Source: Haemaphysalis longicornis (lineage: Eukaryota > Arthropoda > Arachnida > Ixodida > Ixodidae). From it: DNA of 64,000 nucleotides. The stretch spans positions 72,838,717 through 72,902,716 of the forward strand of contig CM023457.1 in NCBI GenBank assembly GCA_013339765.2, written 5' to 3'. The notes beneath the pieces are model-generated. The model saw only the letters and a list, made by a program, of their open reading frames with translations. It was not told where the DNA came from and did not search any database. The position numbers and the translations under genes were made by a program. This document shows, piece after piece, positions 50,100-59,985 of the stretch. Position 1 is the stretch's first letter; every line of letters begins with the position of its first letter.

Positions 50100-51400
50100 G
50101 TGAATTCGAAGCTGCCGTCGAGCTGCCGACCAACGCGGAAACACATTCGACGCAACCCCATGGCGACGACCCATATCAATGTATTTCAAATCAGTGTCTT
50201 TCAGAGCCGCGTTGTCGCTCTGCCCCTTTCTTTGCCAGAGTGCCTAAATTAAGGCGCGTCTGCCGCAAGGATGGGGACACGTACTTGTTGGCACCAACAT
50301 TTTGGTAGACTCGCCTGTCGCCCCAGAAAGTCACTGTAGCAAGACCGCGCTATAATTTTCGCCGCAACATGGTTTACTCGCCAAGTTTGAATCATCTATT
50401 CCGCGTTACTGGTTTCGCGGTAACGAAACCAGGTATGTATTGAACCCTTGACTCCATTTTCAAAGGCACGGGAGCGTTCAAAGGGTGGCCCGCCATGTAC
50501 GGCAATGGGTGTTTTTTCATCTTCGCCTTTTACCATCGTTCGTTAGCTTGGCGCTGGCAGTTTCACACTCGCATTTTCCCCTCTCAATTTCCTCGACCAC
50601 GTCGACCTCGTCTCGCACGCTAAACGTGGGGGGCTGGCGGGCTATAAATAGCGCCGGATGGCACGGGTGTCGCGTACCGCGCGCTTGGCTGAAGGCCTAG
50701 CTGTACGACATGGCGGGGAGCATAGGCGTTGCTTTTTAAAGATGATAGTCTTACTTGGGATACTTAAACCCAGAAATTGTGGTCTGTCTGTATGTCTGTT
50801 TGTCTGTCTCTCTGAGACTCGATTCAGACACCTGGCCAAAGTAAAACGAAGCCTGCGCAATAGTCACCGCCACATCTAAATGTCGAAGTCCGGTTTATAT
50901 GTTCATACCTGTCAACATCATTGAACAAGAACGAGATAGCATGCAAACATAATACAGAAACTTACTGCACAAAAGATACTCACAGTGTTCCCTTACAAAA
51001 AATTTATAGATGCTTCATTTTAGCGAAATGAAACACTACATCCACTGAAGAAAAACAATTAACACTGCCGGATGCTGTCGCCCCCGCCACTTTATCTTTC
51101 GGTGGAATTGGAAGAAATCAAGCGGTAACAGTGACGAAAGGTTGCACTAGATAGTATACGCGCTCTGCTAAACACACGAGGGCAAGGCGGTTGTATAACA
51201 TTGAAGTAGAGCGCCTCGAATCACGCGCGTTTCCCGCTTTTGAAAGCGTCGGCATCGAGGTACCCTGCCTGGAGCAGTGGAACGTGCCAAATTTAAATTG
51301 ACTTGAGCAAACTTATAGCGCGTTTACCTTGGGAGGAGCGCCATGCACGAGAAACCACATGAGAAGTGAGGGGGAAAGAAAAGGGAGGCCTTTACTTGAT
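50100..51400. other. no recognisable gene
   Basis: Inside the possible Tigger-like interval. It holds a CTGT/GTCT microsatellite near 50783-50815 and no coding motif I recognise. Confidence 0.4.
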
Positions 51401-51479
51401 GAATGTCGACAAAGACTATCGTCTTTTTTTGGTGTTTGCAACAAAACCAGCAAATACACGGTCAATTTTTTAATGTCAT

Positions 51480-51930
51480 TTCTCTGAAGGTTCGCAAATC
51501 ACGCCAGAAGACGCTGAATATAGTAATTTACTATGCGCAGGCTGCGGAAATGAGCCAGAAACCATGCGACATATTGCACGGAGTGCAAAAGTAACCGTCG
51601 AGTCCTCAGTGATGGAGCCAACAGCTTACGGAAGCCCTCGGCTATAAGGTTAGCGGAAAAGTGAATTGGACAGCAGTAGAGCTTAGTAAAAGAAGGTTAG
51701 AATGTTGGTGGGAAAAGAGCAGAGAAAAATCTGGGAAGGCAGGCGGACATAGAAATCAGACTAGCACAAGAATTTTCTAAAAGAATTTTCTTTTTATTTT
51801 GATAACATTGTTTTAGTTATTTTGTTTGTATTTTTGGCGAGGTGATTGTACAGTGGCATTGCGACTAAGGCCGCTGTGTAACGCCGCCCGTTAAAAAGGG
51901 GAAGCCACTAAGCATCATTATCATAAATAA
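51480..51930 (+). pseudogene. LINE C-terminal fragment
   Basis: The frame near 51535 reads C-A-G-C-G-N-E-P-E-T-M-R-H-I, a zinc-finger-like motif found near the C-terminus of several LINE ORF2 proteins. A-V-E-L-S-K-R-R-L near 51680 and W-W-E-K-S-R-E-K-S-G-K-A-G follow. It ends near an ATCATTATCAT tail at 51914-51926. 5'-truncated. Confidence 0.5.
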
Positions 51931-52058
51931 GTTCTTAGGCCACCCGTCTCGTGAGACAGTGCACTAGGGAGGCATTTACCGCCACCCCGGTCGTACGACA
52001 CCCTGGTCGTATGACGCTTTCTCACAGTCCTTTGAAAGTCGTATTACCGAGGTTCTAT

Positions 52059-52092
52059 TATATATATATATATATATATATAAACATATATA
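52059..52092. repeat. (TA)n microsatellite
   Basis: About 30 bp of TA repeats at the left edge of a palindromic element. Confidence 0.85.
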
Positions 52093-52094
52093 GT

Positions 52095-52300
52095 CTCGAA
52101 GGAAAAAAAACTCACACAGAGAGTGAGAAAGTACGTTAATTTGAGACAGCGACACACGAGAAAAAATTAAAATAATAAAAGTTTACTGACGTTTCAGGAA
52201 CAGGACTGAAGTAAGAAAGCCCTGTTGGTGAAACGTCAGTAAACTTTTATTCCTTTAATGTTTTTCTCGCGTGTCTCTGTGTCTAGTTACCTTAAATTCT
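52095..52300. other. palindromic PLE-terminus-like element between TA tracts
   Basis: AAAGTTTACTGACGTTTCAG (from ~52178) is mirrored by GAAACGTCAGTAAACTTT (from ~52231). Outer arms (CGACACACGAGAAAAA and its counterpart TTTTTCTCGCGTGTCTC) are also inverted. Centre ~52215. The GAAACGTC arms match the design of the PLE ends and of the palindromes at 29.8 and 61.5 kb. Confidence 0.6.
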
Positions 52301-52304
52301 TATG

Positions 52305-52372
<68 letters not shown>
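52305..52372. repeat. (TA)n microsatellite
   Basis: About 65 bp of TA repeats between the palindrome and the 453-bp array. Confidence 0.9.
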
Positions 52373-52376
<4 letters not shown>

Positions 52377-52511
52377 AGTTGCAGTCCTTATTGCCAGTGC
52401 TGTTTGGCGTTTTAACAGTGTTTTATAGTGCCGAATGAGGTATGATTGCCTTTTTTTTTATGCAGGAACAAATGATTGAAAATTCAAGTCGAGAAAAAAT
52501 GTGCCGTTTTT

Positions 52512-52583
52512 TCCGGAAGCGGGAATCCAACCCACAACCTCCGCATAACGCGTGCGGTGCTCTACCATTGAGCTAGTTCCGCG
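52512..52583 (-). tRNA. tRNA-like, 453-bp array unit 1
   Basis: 72 nt with box A (TAGCTCAATGGTAGAGC), anticodon stem CCGCA/TGCGG with loop CGCGTTA, and T arm GTGGG-TTCGATT-CCCGC (one base changed in this unit). Read literally the anticodon is CGU (Thr), but loop position 33 is G and the acceptor has two mismatches, so function as tRNA is doubtful. Confidence 0.55.
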
Positions 52584-52964
52584 GCGACTCCTCTCTCGAC
52601 TATACCGCGGGGTTTTGTATTTACGACTGCTCAGAGCCCGGTCAACTAGCGCCGCCCCTCGACCACCGCGGGAAGACGTAGAACGTCTTTTCCCAGCGGC
52701 CGCACGTAAGACGTGGTCGGAAGTCGGGGATAGCCAAAGGCATTTCAGACTGCTGAAGACAGAACCCTCGTAATGCATTTTGTAGAACAGAGACGTACGG
52801 GATGAGGGATTCCGTAAGGGCACATATCAAAGTTGCAGTCCTTATTGCCAGTGCTGTTTGGCGTTTTAACAGTGTTTTATAGTGCCGAATGAGGTATGAT
52901 TGCCTTTTTTTTATGCAGGAATAAATAATTGAAAATTCAAGTCGAGAAAAAATGCGCCGTTTTT

Positions 52965-53036
52965 TCCGGAAGCGGGAATCGAACCCACAACCTCCGCATA
53001 ACGCGTGAGGTGCTCTACCATTGAGCTAGTTCCGCG
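52965..53036 (-). tRNA. tRNA-like, 453-bp array unit 2
   Basis: As unit 1, with an intact TTCGATT loop but one broken anticodon-stem pair (GTGAGG on the plus strand). A T6 tract lies downstream. Confidence 0.55.
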
Positions 53037-53417
53037 GCGACTCCTCTCTCGACTATACCGCGGGGTTTTGTATTTACGACTGCTCAGAGCCCGGTCAACT
53101 AGCGCCGCCCCTCGACCACCGCGGGAAGACGTAGAACGTCTTTTCCCAGCGGCCGCACGTAAGACGTGGTCGGAAGTCGGGGATGGCCAAAGGCATTTCA
53201 GACTGCTGAACACAGAACCCTCGTAATGCATTTTGTAGAACAGAGACGTACGGGACGTGGGATTCCGTAAGGACACATATCAAAGTTGCAGTCCTTATTG
53301 CCAGTGCTGTTTGGCGTTTTAACAGTGTTTTATAGTGCCGAATGAGGTATGATTGCCTTTTTTTTATGCAGGAATAAATAATTGAAAATTCAAGTCGAGA
53401 AAAAATCCGCCGTTTTT

Positions 53418-53489
53418 TCCGGAAGCGGGAATCGAACCCACAACCTCCGCATAACGCGTGCGGTGCTCTACCATTGAGCTAGTTCCGCG
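53418..53489 (-). tRNA. tRNA-like, 453-bp array unit 3
   Basis: Consensus unit with all stems as described for unit 1 and an intact TTCGATT loop. A T6 tract lies about 15 nt downstream on the minus strand. Confidence 0.57.
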
Positions 53490-53871
53490 GCGACTCCTCT
53501 CTCGACTATACCGCGGGGTTTTGTATTTACGACTGCTCAGAGCCCGGTCAACTAGCGCCGCCCCTCGACCACCGCGGGAAGACGTAGAGCGTCTTTTCCC
53601 AGCGGCCGCACGTAAGACGTGGTTAGGAAGTCGGGGATGGCCAAAGGCATTTCAGACTGCTGAAGACAGAACCGTCGTAATGCATTTTGTAGAACAGAGA
53701 CGTACGGGACGAGGGATTCCGTAAGGACACATATCAAAGTTGCAGTCCTTATTGCCAGTGCTGTTTGGCGTTTTAACAGTGTTTTATAGTGCCGAATGAG
53801 GTATGATTGCCTTTTTTTTATGCAGGAATAAATAATTGAAAATTCAAGTCGAGAAAAAATCCGCCGTTTTT

Positions 53872-53943
53872 TCCGGAAGCGGGAATCGAACCCACAACCT
53901 CCGCATAACGCGTGCGGTGCTCTACCATTGAGCTAGTTCCGCG
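53872..53943 (-). tRNA. tRNA-like, 453-bp array unit 4
   Basis: Identical by eye to unit 3 across the tRNA-like part. Confidence 0.57.
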
Positions 53944-54325
53944 GCGACTCCTCTATCGACTATACCGCGGGGTTTTGTATTTACGACTGCTCAGAGCCCG
54001 GTCAACTAGCGCCGCCCCTCGACCACCGCGGGAAGACGTAGAGCGTCTTTTCCCAGCGGCCGCACGTAAGACGTGGTCGGAAGTCGGGGATGGCCAAAGG
54101 CATTTCAGACTGCTGAAGACAGAACCGTCGTAATGCATTTTGTAGAACAGAGACGTACGGGACGAGGGATTCCGTAAGGACACATATCAAAGTTGCAGTC
54201 CTTATTGCCAGTGCTGTTTGGCGTTTTAACAGTGTGTTACAGTGCCGAATGAGGTATGATTGCCTTTTTTTTTATGCAGGAATTAATAATTGAAAATTCA
54301 AGTCGATAAAAAATGCGCCGTTTTT

Positions 54326-54397
54326 TCCGGAAGCGGGAATCGAACCCACAACCTCCGCATAACGCGTGCGGTGCTCTACCATTGAGCTAGTTCCGCG
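54326..54397 (-). tRNA. tRNA-like, 453-bp array unit 5
   Basis: Consensus tRNA-like part at the array's right edge. The usual upstream body is replaced after 54408 by unrelated sequence. Confidence 0.57.
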
Positions 54398-54505
54398 GCG
54401 ACTCCTCAGGCACAAAAACCTTGGAGGCAAGGGGAGGATGTTGTAGGTCATTGAAACAGATAAGGAATTTGGACAGACAGAAAGGAAGTGGAGAAAAATT
54501 CCCGT

Positions 54506-54578
54506 CCGGTAGGATCCGAACCCACAAACTCCAGAATACGCGACTGGTGTGATGACCACTTTGCTACCGGCGGTGCTT
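54506..54578 (-). tRNA. tRNA-like sequence related to the 490-bp family
   Basis: The minus strand has box A (TAGCAAAGTGG), anticodon stem CCAGT/TCTGG with loop CGCGTAT, and T arm GTGGG-TTCGGAT-CCTAC, then T5. Its upstream side (CACTTTCTGAGGTATTTATA and GGTGGTAGCCAACG on the plus strand) is homologous to the 490-bp array units, so this is a single diverged member of that family. Confidence 0.5.
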
Positions 54579-54683
54579 TTTTCCCTTCCACTTTCTGAGG
54601 TATTTATAAAAAGGTAGTTTTGTTTCCTGCGCTTGGGGTGGTAGCCAACGTGACTCGTTCTACTCTGGGTAAAGGGGACCTGC

Positions 54684-54770
54684 CTTGTAACACCGGGGCC
54701 GTGACTCGAGTGTCTACGACACGTCGAGAGTGGTGTCGTAGACACTCGAGTCACGGCCCTTTGTTACAAG
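54684..54770. other. long perfect inverted repeat
   Basis: A perfect stem of about 27 bp (left arm ends GTGTCTACGACAC near 54723, right arm begins GTGTCGTAGACAC near 54733) around a ~10-nt loop, extended by CTTGTAAC/GTTACAAG after a small bulge. The left arm belongs to the tRNA-repeat body and the right arm is its reversed copy, ending where PLE-3 begins. It looks like a snap-back copying event at an insertion junction. Confidence 0.75.
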
Positions 54771-56085
54771 TAATATCTTACAGAATGGAAGTGATTTATA
54801 TACGGTTCAAGCACTCGAGGTTTCCAGGGCGGTGACATACGTTTAAGATGGAAAGCGAGGAGGAAGACATACAAGGGCATTGAAGCATGAGAGGAAAAGC
54901 CAGCAATAAGGAAGGACAAACTAGAAAAGCATAAATAAGTCAGAGAGGGTGATGGAAAGAGGCGAGTAAGGGAGAACTAAAGTGAGAGAGAAAGGCAGCG
55001 GTGAGTACAAGCAAACTAAAAAGTAATTAAAAACCGAGAAGACACGACAGATAGAAGCTGAGGAACGACAGGGGACCCATAATTGCGTGGTTGACAGGGG
55101 TGGCGAATTGTAAACGCCGGTGGTCAGCGCCGGCGAAGAATATGCTAGGGGTGTCATACGTGCGCGTGCTTTGAAGACTCCCATGTGGAAGGCGCGTGTT
55201 TTTTCGGCCTTCAAAGACGTTCCCCCATCCACCTCCCCCCGCTTTTCTACTTTAGCTTGCGCTGGCGCAAAAGCCGTAATGTGTCTACGTGTCCGTTAAA
55301 CATGGGAAGGAACAGGCCGCCCCCAGTCGCTCCGCCAACACGAGTGCTAAGCTGTCAGAAAGTCGAAGTGAGAGCGATGATGTCTGAGTAGGGAGACATG
55401 AATCGCCTTCTATGAGGAGGCAGCAAAAATAGTAAGTAAATAGGGAGTGAAAGAACAGGAATGCAGGTACCAAAAAGAGAAAAACAAACTGGGAGAAGGG
55501 TAAGGCCTACAGACGCGCGCACGCGCATACAAGCAACAAAAAAGAAAAAACGCCCAAGTGGCCATGGAAAAAATTAAAATGACCAATGACTCTGCCAATT
55601 CATCCAAACAACGAAATCGACCAAGTGGTCGATTAAACAAACAAAATAAACAGTGAAAACGCACTTTTTTTTTGCGCGGGTACACGGGGTGAGATAAAAG
55701 ATTGTAAATGGTCTCAAGAAGAATGGCGTGTAGAAATAATTATCTTTACATACTTACACATGTGTACACGAACAACTCCTAAATAACACAATGTGTATAC
55801 ATAATTAAAATGAGTCGATTTTTCACATAACCACTACACCGACTCTTACGCTGTGTGTATCAGTAAAAAGGAAGCAGATGTGTGTGTTACGGAGACAAAA
55901 ACAAAAAACATTCCACCTGCAACTGTGCTCAACTTGTAGATTAGAAATGATTCAAACATTTCTCTTTCGTGGTGTGTTCTAAACTTCAATTTTAGAACGG
56001 TCACCGTGAATTTGTCAATGGAGTGACCCAGTGAGGGGACGTATTTTGAGGCAGCGAGATGAGGCAGCGTTTTGGTGTGGGATCT
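54771..56085 (-). repeat. PLE-3 left long inverted repeat
   Basis: About 1.3 kb matching 59985-61290 in reverse complement, with many substitutions and indels. It includes the element's 3' untranslated region and the end of the endonuclease frame. Confidence 0.75.
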
Positions 56086-57795
56086 GTGGTTATTATTTCC
56101 TACTCGCAGTGCTGTTTACGTCTGACCTATGTACTGCACTCTGCATACAGTGCACTGAAAAAGATACACAACATTAGCACTGTCACAATTGAAGGTTCCA
56201 CGTATATGAAAGGAGCTTGTGGCAGTACTTTGAGCAACAAGCGTTTTTGGCATCACGGGGCAAAGCTTACAGCGAAATTTGTTGCCTTGTCCAGAGCCTA
56301 GAAATTCGAAAGTTTCAGTTTTTGAAGAAGTTATGATGTCTTGCAAGTTTTTTGCTCGTCTGTATACAACGCGGGGGGGGGGGGGGGGGGGTCAGGGAGG
56401 ACACGTCGCATTCGATCACTTTCCAGAATGATGTTGTGATGTTTTCGCAAGATGGTTCTTACTTTCGGAGTGGAGGCCGAATATGTTAGAACCAAGTTAG
56501 TTCGAGGTTTATCAGTTTGAACCTTGCTGCTGTGGTTTATTAGTTCGCGTCTGACCAGTTCTTTTATTTTCAATAGGCATCGTTTATCACGGGAAGAGGA
56601 TAATGTTAGCGCGTTAAATCTTTATGTTGTTCTTCGCAGTTGGCGGCAAAGTCTTGAGGGTCGGAACATGTTCGTTTGAATAGGACGGACTGGATGTAAA
56701 GACTTCCGGTTTTCCAATGGCGAACATGGATGCTGTGAAAGTTTAGGTACTGGTGTCGGTCTGTGGGTTTTCTGAAAAGTGATGGTGTGAGTTCACAGGC
56801 AGATATTAGCACGGTGACGTCCAAAAAGGTTCTGCTACAGGCAGAGAATGAGTGATAGAAACTGTCTCTGAGGGCATTTTCGAATGCTTCAATAATCGTA
56901 AGGAGAGGTTCCTCTCCGTGAGGCCTGATCAGAAATATGTCGTCAATGAGTGTCTTATAGCAGAGCGGTTTTAACGGCTAGTCTCTGAAAAACTGTTTCA
57001 AAATTTAGCATGAAGATGTAGGCATAATTGGTACCAATCTTTGTGCCCATAGAGGTGCCATTGATTTGCACATAATGGGTATTATTGAACTCAAAGTTAT
57101 TCATTTCTAGAAATATTTGTGAGTTCTCCAAGCATCTGACTATCAATAGATCTGTTAAGCAGCTCAATTTCCTCATAAGCAAGTATTACTGAGTTTATGC
57201 CCTCTTCGTGAGGGATGTTTATGTATATCGAGGTCACTAAGAGGCTGTTTTCAGGTATACTGATGTTATTTGTTTGGTAAGGAAACGGCTGGTGTCTTTA
57301 ATGTAGGAGGCGAGAGAGCATGGTATATCCCGTATCAAGCCGTCCACAAAACTGGATATGTATTCGGATACTGTGCCTATGCCAGACACGATTGGTCGTA
57401 CTGGATTGTTCTATTTGCAGATTTTAGGCAGAGTATACAACCTCCCAGGTACTGGACTTAGTGGTAAGAGAGACCGCGCCACCGTTTCAGTTATTTTTTG
57501 TTCTTTCATATGGCGGTCCCCATTTTTCTTTGTCTTATCTTTAATGTGAGGAGTTGGGTCGTTCGGCAATAATTTGTAAAAAAGAAGTGTTACCCGAAGC
57601 CCAGTTGCCTTTGGGCTTCGGGTATATAGCCTGATCGGTTCATAACCACTATCCCTCCTCCCTTCTTTGCTGGCTTTATTATAATGTCGGTAGGGGTGCT
57701 CAAAGGCTCCAGTGCCTTTTCTTCCCCGCGGGAAAGGTTTTTGCGGCAAGGCGTCAGATTCCTAATTGATTAAACAACGTCACGTTGAACTGCCT
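56050..57795 (-). pseudogene. PLE-3 RT and GIY-YIG remnants
   Basis: Fragments in order on the minus strand: 57411-57749 (RT N-terminal block), 56955-57182 (T-S-M-G-T-K-I-G-T-N-Y-A-Y-I near 57050), 56606-56824 (thumb, F-R-K-P-T-D-R-H-Q-Y-L-N-F), 56331-56573 (L-V-L-T-Y-S-A-S-T-P-K-V, then a proline run encoded by 19 G/C), and 56116-56346 (Cys-rich linker, N-V-V-Y-L-F-Q-C, Q-Y-I-G-Q-T). Many shifts. Confidence 0.78.
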
Positions 57796-57798
57796 TAA

Positions 57799-59395
57799 AG
57801 GGACACTGAAGTGATTTGTTAACATTGCGGGATAACTCGCGCAATTTGTAGTCCGGACTCCATAGGCCATGTTTCGACCAGTCTGAGCGCGTTTACGCGA
57901 ATATGTTTAGTAGAAAAACCAATTCGGAAGTGCTGTCCTCCTCTCTGCACCCTCGGCCATTCTCTGTGGTGTTTACGTGTGACGTCAGGAAGAGATGAGC
58001 TGGCAATTGGCTGCGCTACTGCACGGCTCGCCGACCTTCCGACTGAGTCAGTCGGCCCAACGTTTAATCTGCCGGCCACTTACGGGTCGTCGCAATTCGC
58101 TCGCTCAATTGAAACTAAGCCACAACACGTTTGTGAGTTGAAGAATGTGCCTTTTTTTACGTGTCCGAGTCCCTCCACACAAGCGCTGCACAAGTGCACA
58201 AGCGGCGCTTCGCTGACTTTACGCTAGTAGTAAAATCTAATGCCATTTGAATGCGGGAGAAGAGTCTGCGAAGTCAATGTAGGTACTAAGGAAATAAAAT
58301 CAACTGAAACTTTTACCGTACAGCACAAAACTAGAGAGCCAGAAGCAGTTTTTTTGCGCTGTGTTAACAAGCACAGCGGTCAGCAGCACGACCACACATC
58401 TGCGAGCGCTTTTCCATCTCAGAAATGCAATTGCTAGACGTGAGATATTGTGGAAGTTTGGGTGCCGCTTACTGTATGAGAGCTATAAAACAAAGTCACC
58501 TAAAGTACTTGAAATGCTAAAACCTAATCAAAATGTAAACTGGTTGTACATTGTATACATTATATATCCCACTGCGGCAGGGCTGGCTCATGGCCGAGTG
58601 GTCTGAACCGCTAGGCTTTTCGTTTTGCAAGTCGCAAGATCGAATCCCAGAGGGTGCATGCTTTTTTTTGTAAGTTAATTTTTTCGTTTGCGGCTGATGT
58701 TTTCTAACCTGAGTTCACCATTTCTGGGCCGTAAGGTTAACTGCTCCACGAGCGAGGTCGCAGAACGCACGCAGACTGGCACTGGCGAGCTAGCTAGTTG
58801 TCGTTGGCGTGCTGTTGCCACAAGCACCGAATGCTTGCAGGCAGTGGGCACAGGCCAGAATCAGCACACCCATAGCCTGGTGCGAACACGCTTTTGGCGA
58901 AACAGGCGTGAGTGAGGCAAGCTCCGAATATGCGGGAAAAGCGCATGGCATTTGAGCACGCGGAGGGCGTTCATGCACTGGGTAGGCTTTCGGCTAGTGA
59001 ATGCTACGATGCCAAGCCGTCCTGGGAGGCTTATTTGAGGCATATTACAGCCGACAACATGGAAGAAGCGCGGTACGACGATTACTGAGATATCGAGAAT
59101 TCCCATCCAATGCTGCCGTCGGATGTCAAGTATGTTGTTTTACAGAACTGAAACCAAAACTTGTTTAATTGCTAACCTTGGACATCATCCAATCCCGGTG
59201 GCACCTCCTCCAGACGTCACAGCCTTCAGTTGGGGCGGCAGCCACAGACCGCGCATGGAAGTTTTTCTTCTTTCCCGGTTTATAAAATAATTACCGACCT
59301 ATGAACCGGATAAGCGACGAAAAGTGTGGTAATTTGAGCCAGTCTACGCAGTGCAAGCAAAACCGGGAGCTTGACAAATTCACTTCAGTGTGCCT
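57799..59395. mobile_element. TTAA-flanked non-autonomous DNA transposon
   Basis: 1,597 bp with TTAA on both sides (57795-57798 and 59396-59399) and terminal inverted repeats AGGGACACTGAAGTG / CACTTCAGTGTGCCT, one mismatch. Excising the element and one TTAA restores a conserved PLE frame (I-K-A-V-Q-R-D-V), which confirms boundaries and target duplication. TTAA specificity is the hallmark of the piggyBac superfamily. No transposase ORF is seen. It carries a tRNA-like segment. Confidence 0.8.
58583..58660 (+). tRNA. tRNA-like sequence inside the TTAA element
   Basis: Box A TGGCCGAGTGG and a box-B-like GATCGAATCC with T8 downstream (58663-58670), so internal Pol III promoter parts and terminator are present. 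The anticodon arm (loop CGTTTTG) is weak and the acceptor does not pair well. Likely a tRNA-derived SINE head rather than a tRNA gene. Confidence 0.45.
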
Positions 59396-59399
59396 TTAA

Positions 59400-59985
59400 T
59401 ATAGATATCCAGGCGTTTGTCTCTTTGCGTTGAAGATGTCTATTGACGACTAGATGGTAGTTTTGCTTCGCCATCCGTGTTTCGCGGCTTGTCCAGGAAA
59501 TATTCACAGTCTTAAAGATCTTGCAAAGTTTTCTACTTCTGTGTCAAGCTGAGATTCATTGACGGAGCCGGTAGCAGGGCAAAATCTAAGGCCTTTGGAA
59601 AGAACTCTATGTTCTTCTTCCGATATTTCTACATCGGAAAGGTTAACAATAGGGTCTTCACTCTTGTCAATAGTTTGGGGTATGATATAATGGCCAACGC
59701 CCGACCGTTGGTCATTAAGGTTAACAGAGTGGATCCTTAGAAAAGACAAGCGTTGCAGGGGGTGGCAGAGAGTTAGATGGGCAGATGAGATCCACACGTT
59801 TGCGGGGATAAATTGGTCGCAGTTAGCACATGACCGGAGAAATTTGAGATTGATGGGAAACGCCTTTGCCCTGCAGTGGGCGTAGATAGGCTGGTCATAA
59901 TGATGATGATGCAGAGCACAGTACATAGGTAAGACGGAAACACCACTGGGAGTTCGAAATAATATCCACAGCTCCCGCACCAAAA
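59400..59985 (-). pseudogene. PLE-3 N-terminal remnant
   Basis: On the minus strand, within 59504-59983: V-N-L-S-D-V-E-I-S-E-E-E-H-R-V-L-S-K-G-L-R-F-C-P near 59590-59660, the PLE N-terminal block, then F-A-R-S-L-R-L near 59510. It joins the 57795 side once the TTAA element is removed. The LINE insertion at 59748-59920 disrupts it upstream. Confidence 0.72.
59748..59920 (+). pseudogene. RTE-type LINE, 3' tail
   Basis: The frame reads R-W-A-D-E-I-H-T-F-A-G near 59785 and L-M-G-N-A-F-A-L-Q-W-A near 59850, the extreme C-terminus of RTE-like LINE ORFs, then stop, a short 3' tail and a GATGATGATG microsatellite. Severely 5'-truncated, as is usual for LINE insertions. Inserted in PLE-3. Confidence 0.6.

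Larger units (their letters stand above)
49690..52058. mobile_element. possible Tigger/pogo-like DNA transposon relic
   Basis: The left end reads CTGTGGAACACCGCTTATACG after TA-rich DNA. The right end, reversed, reads TAGAACCTCGGTAATACGAC before TA-rich DNA. The shared GAACxxCGxxTATACG-like core suggests diverged terminal inverted repeats of a TA-targeting Tigger-type element. No transposase frame is visible. A LINE fragment lies inside. Boundaries and identity are tentative. Confidence 0.35.
52373..54408. repeat. 453-bp tandem array with tRNA-like units
   Basis: Four full units and a partial fifth with a period of 453-454 bp. Each has one tRNA-like sequence on the minus strand and units are almost identical. 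Upstream (minus strand) of each tRNA-like part is a TAAATACAAAACCCCGCGG block, and downstream a T6 tract. The unit body does not resemble the 490-bp array. The last unit is cut just after its tRNA-like part. Confidence 0.9.
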
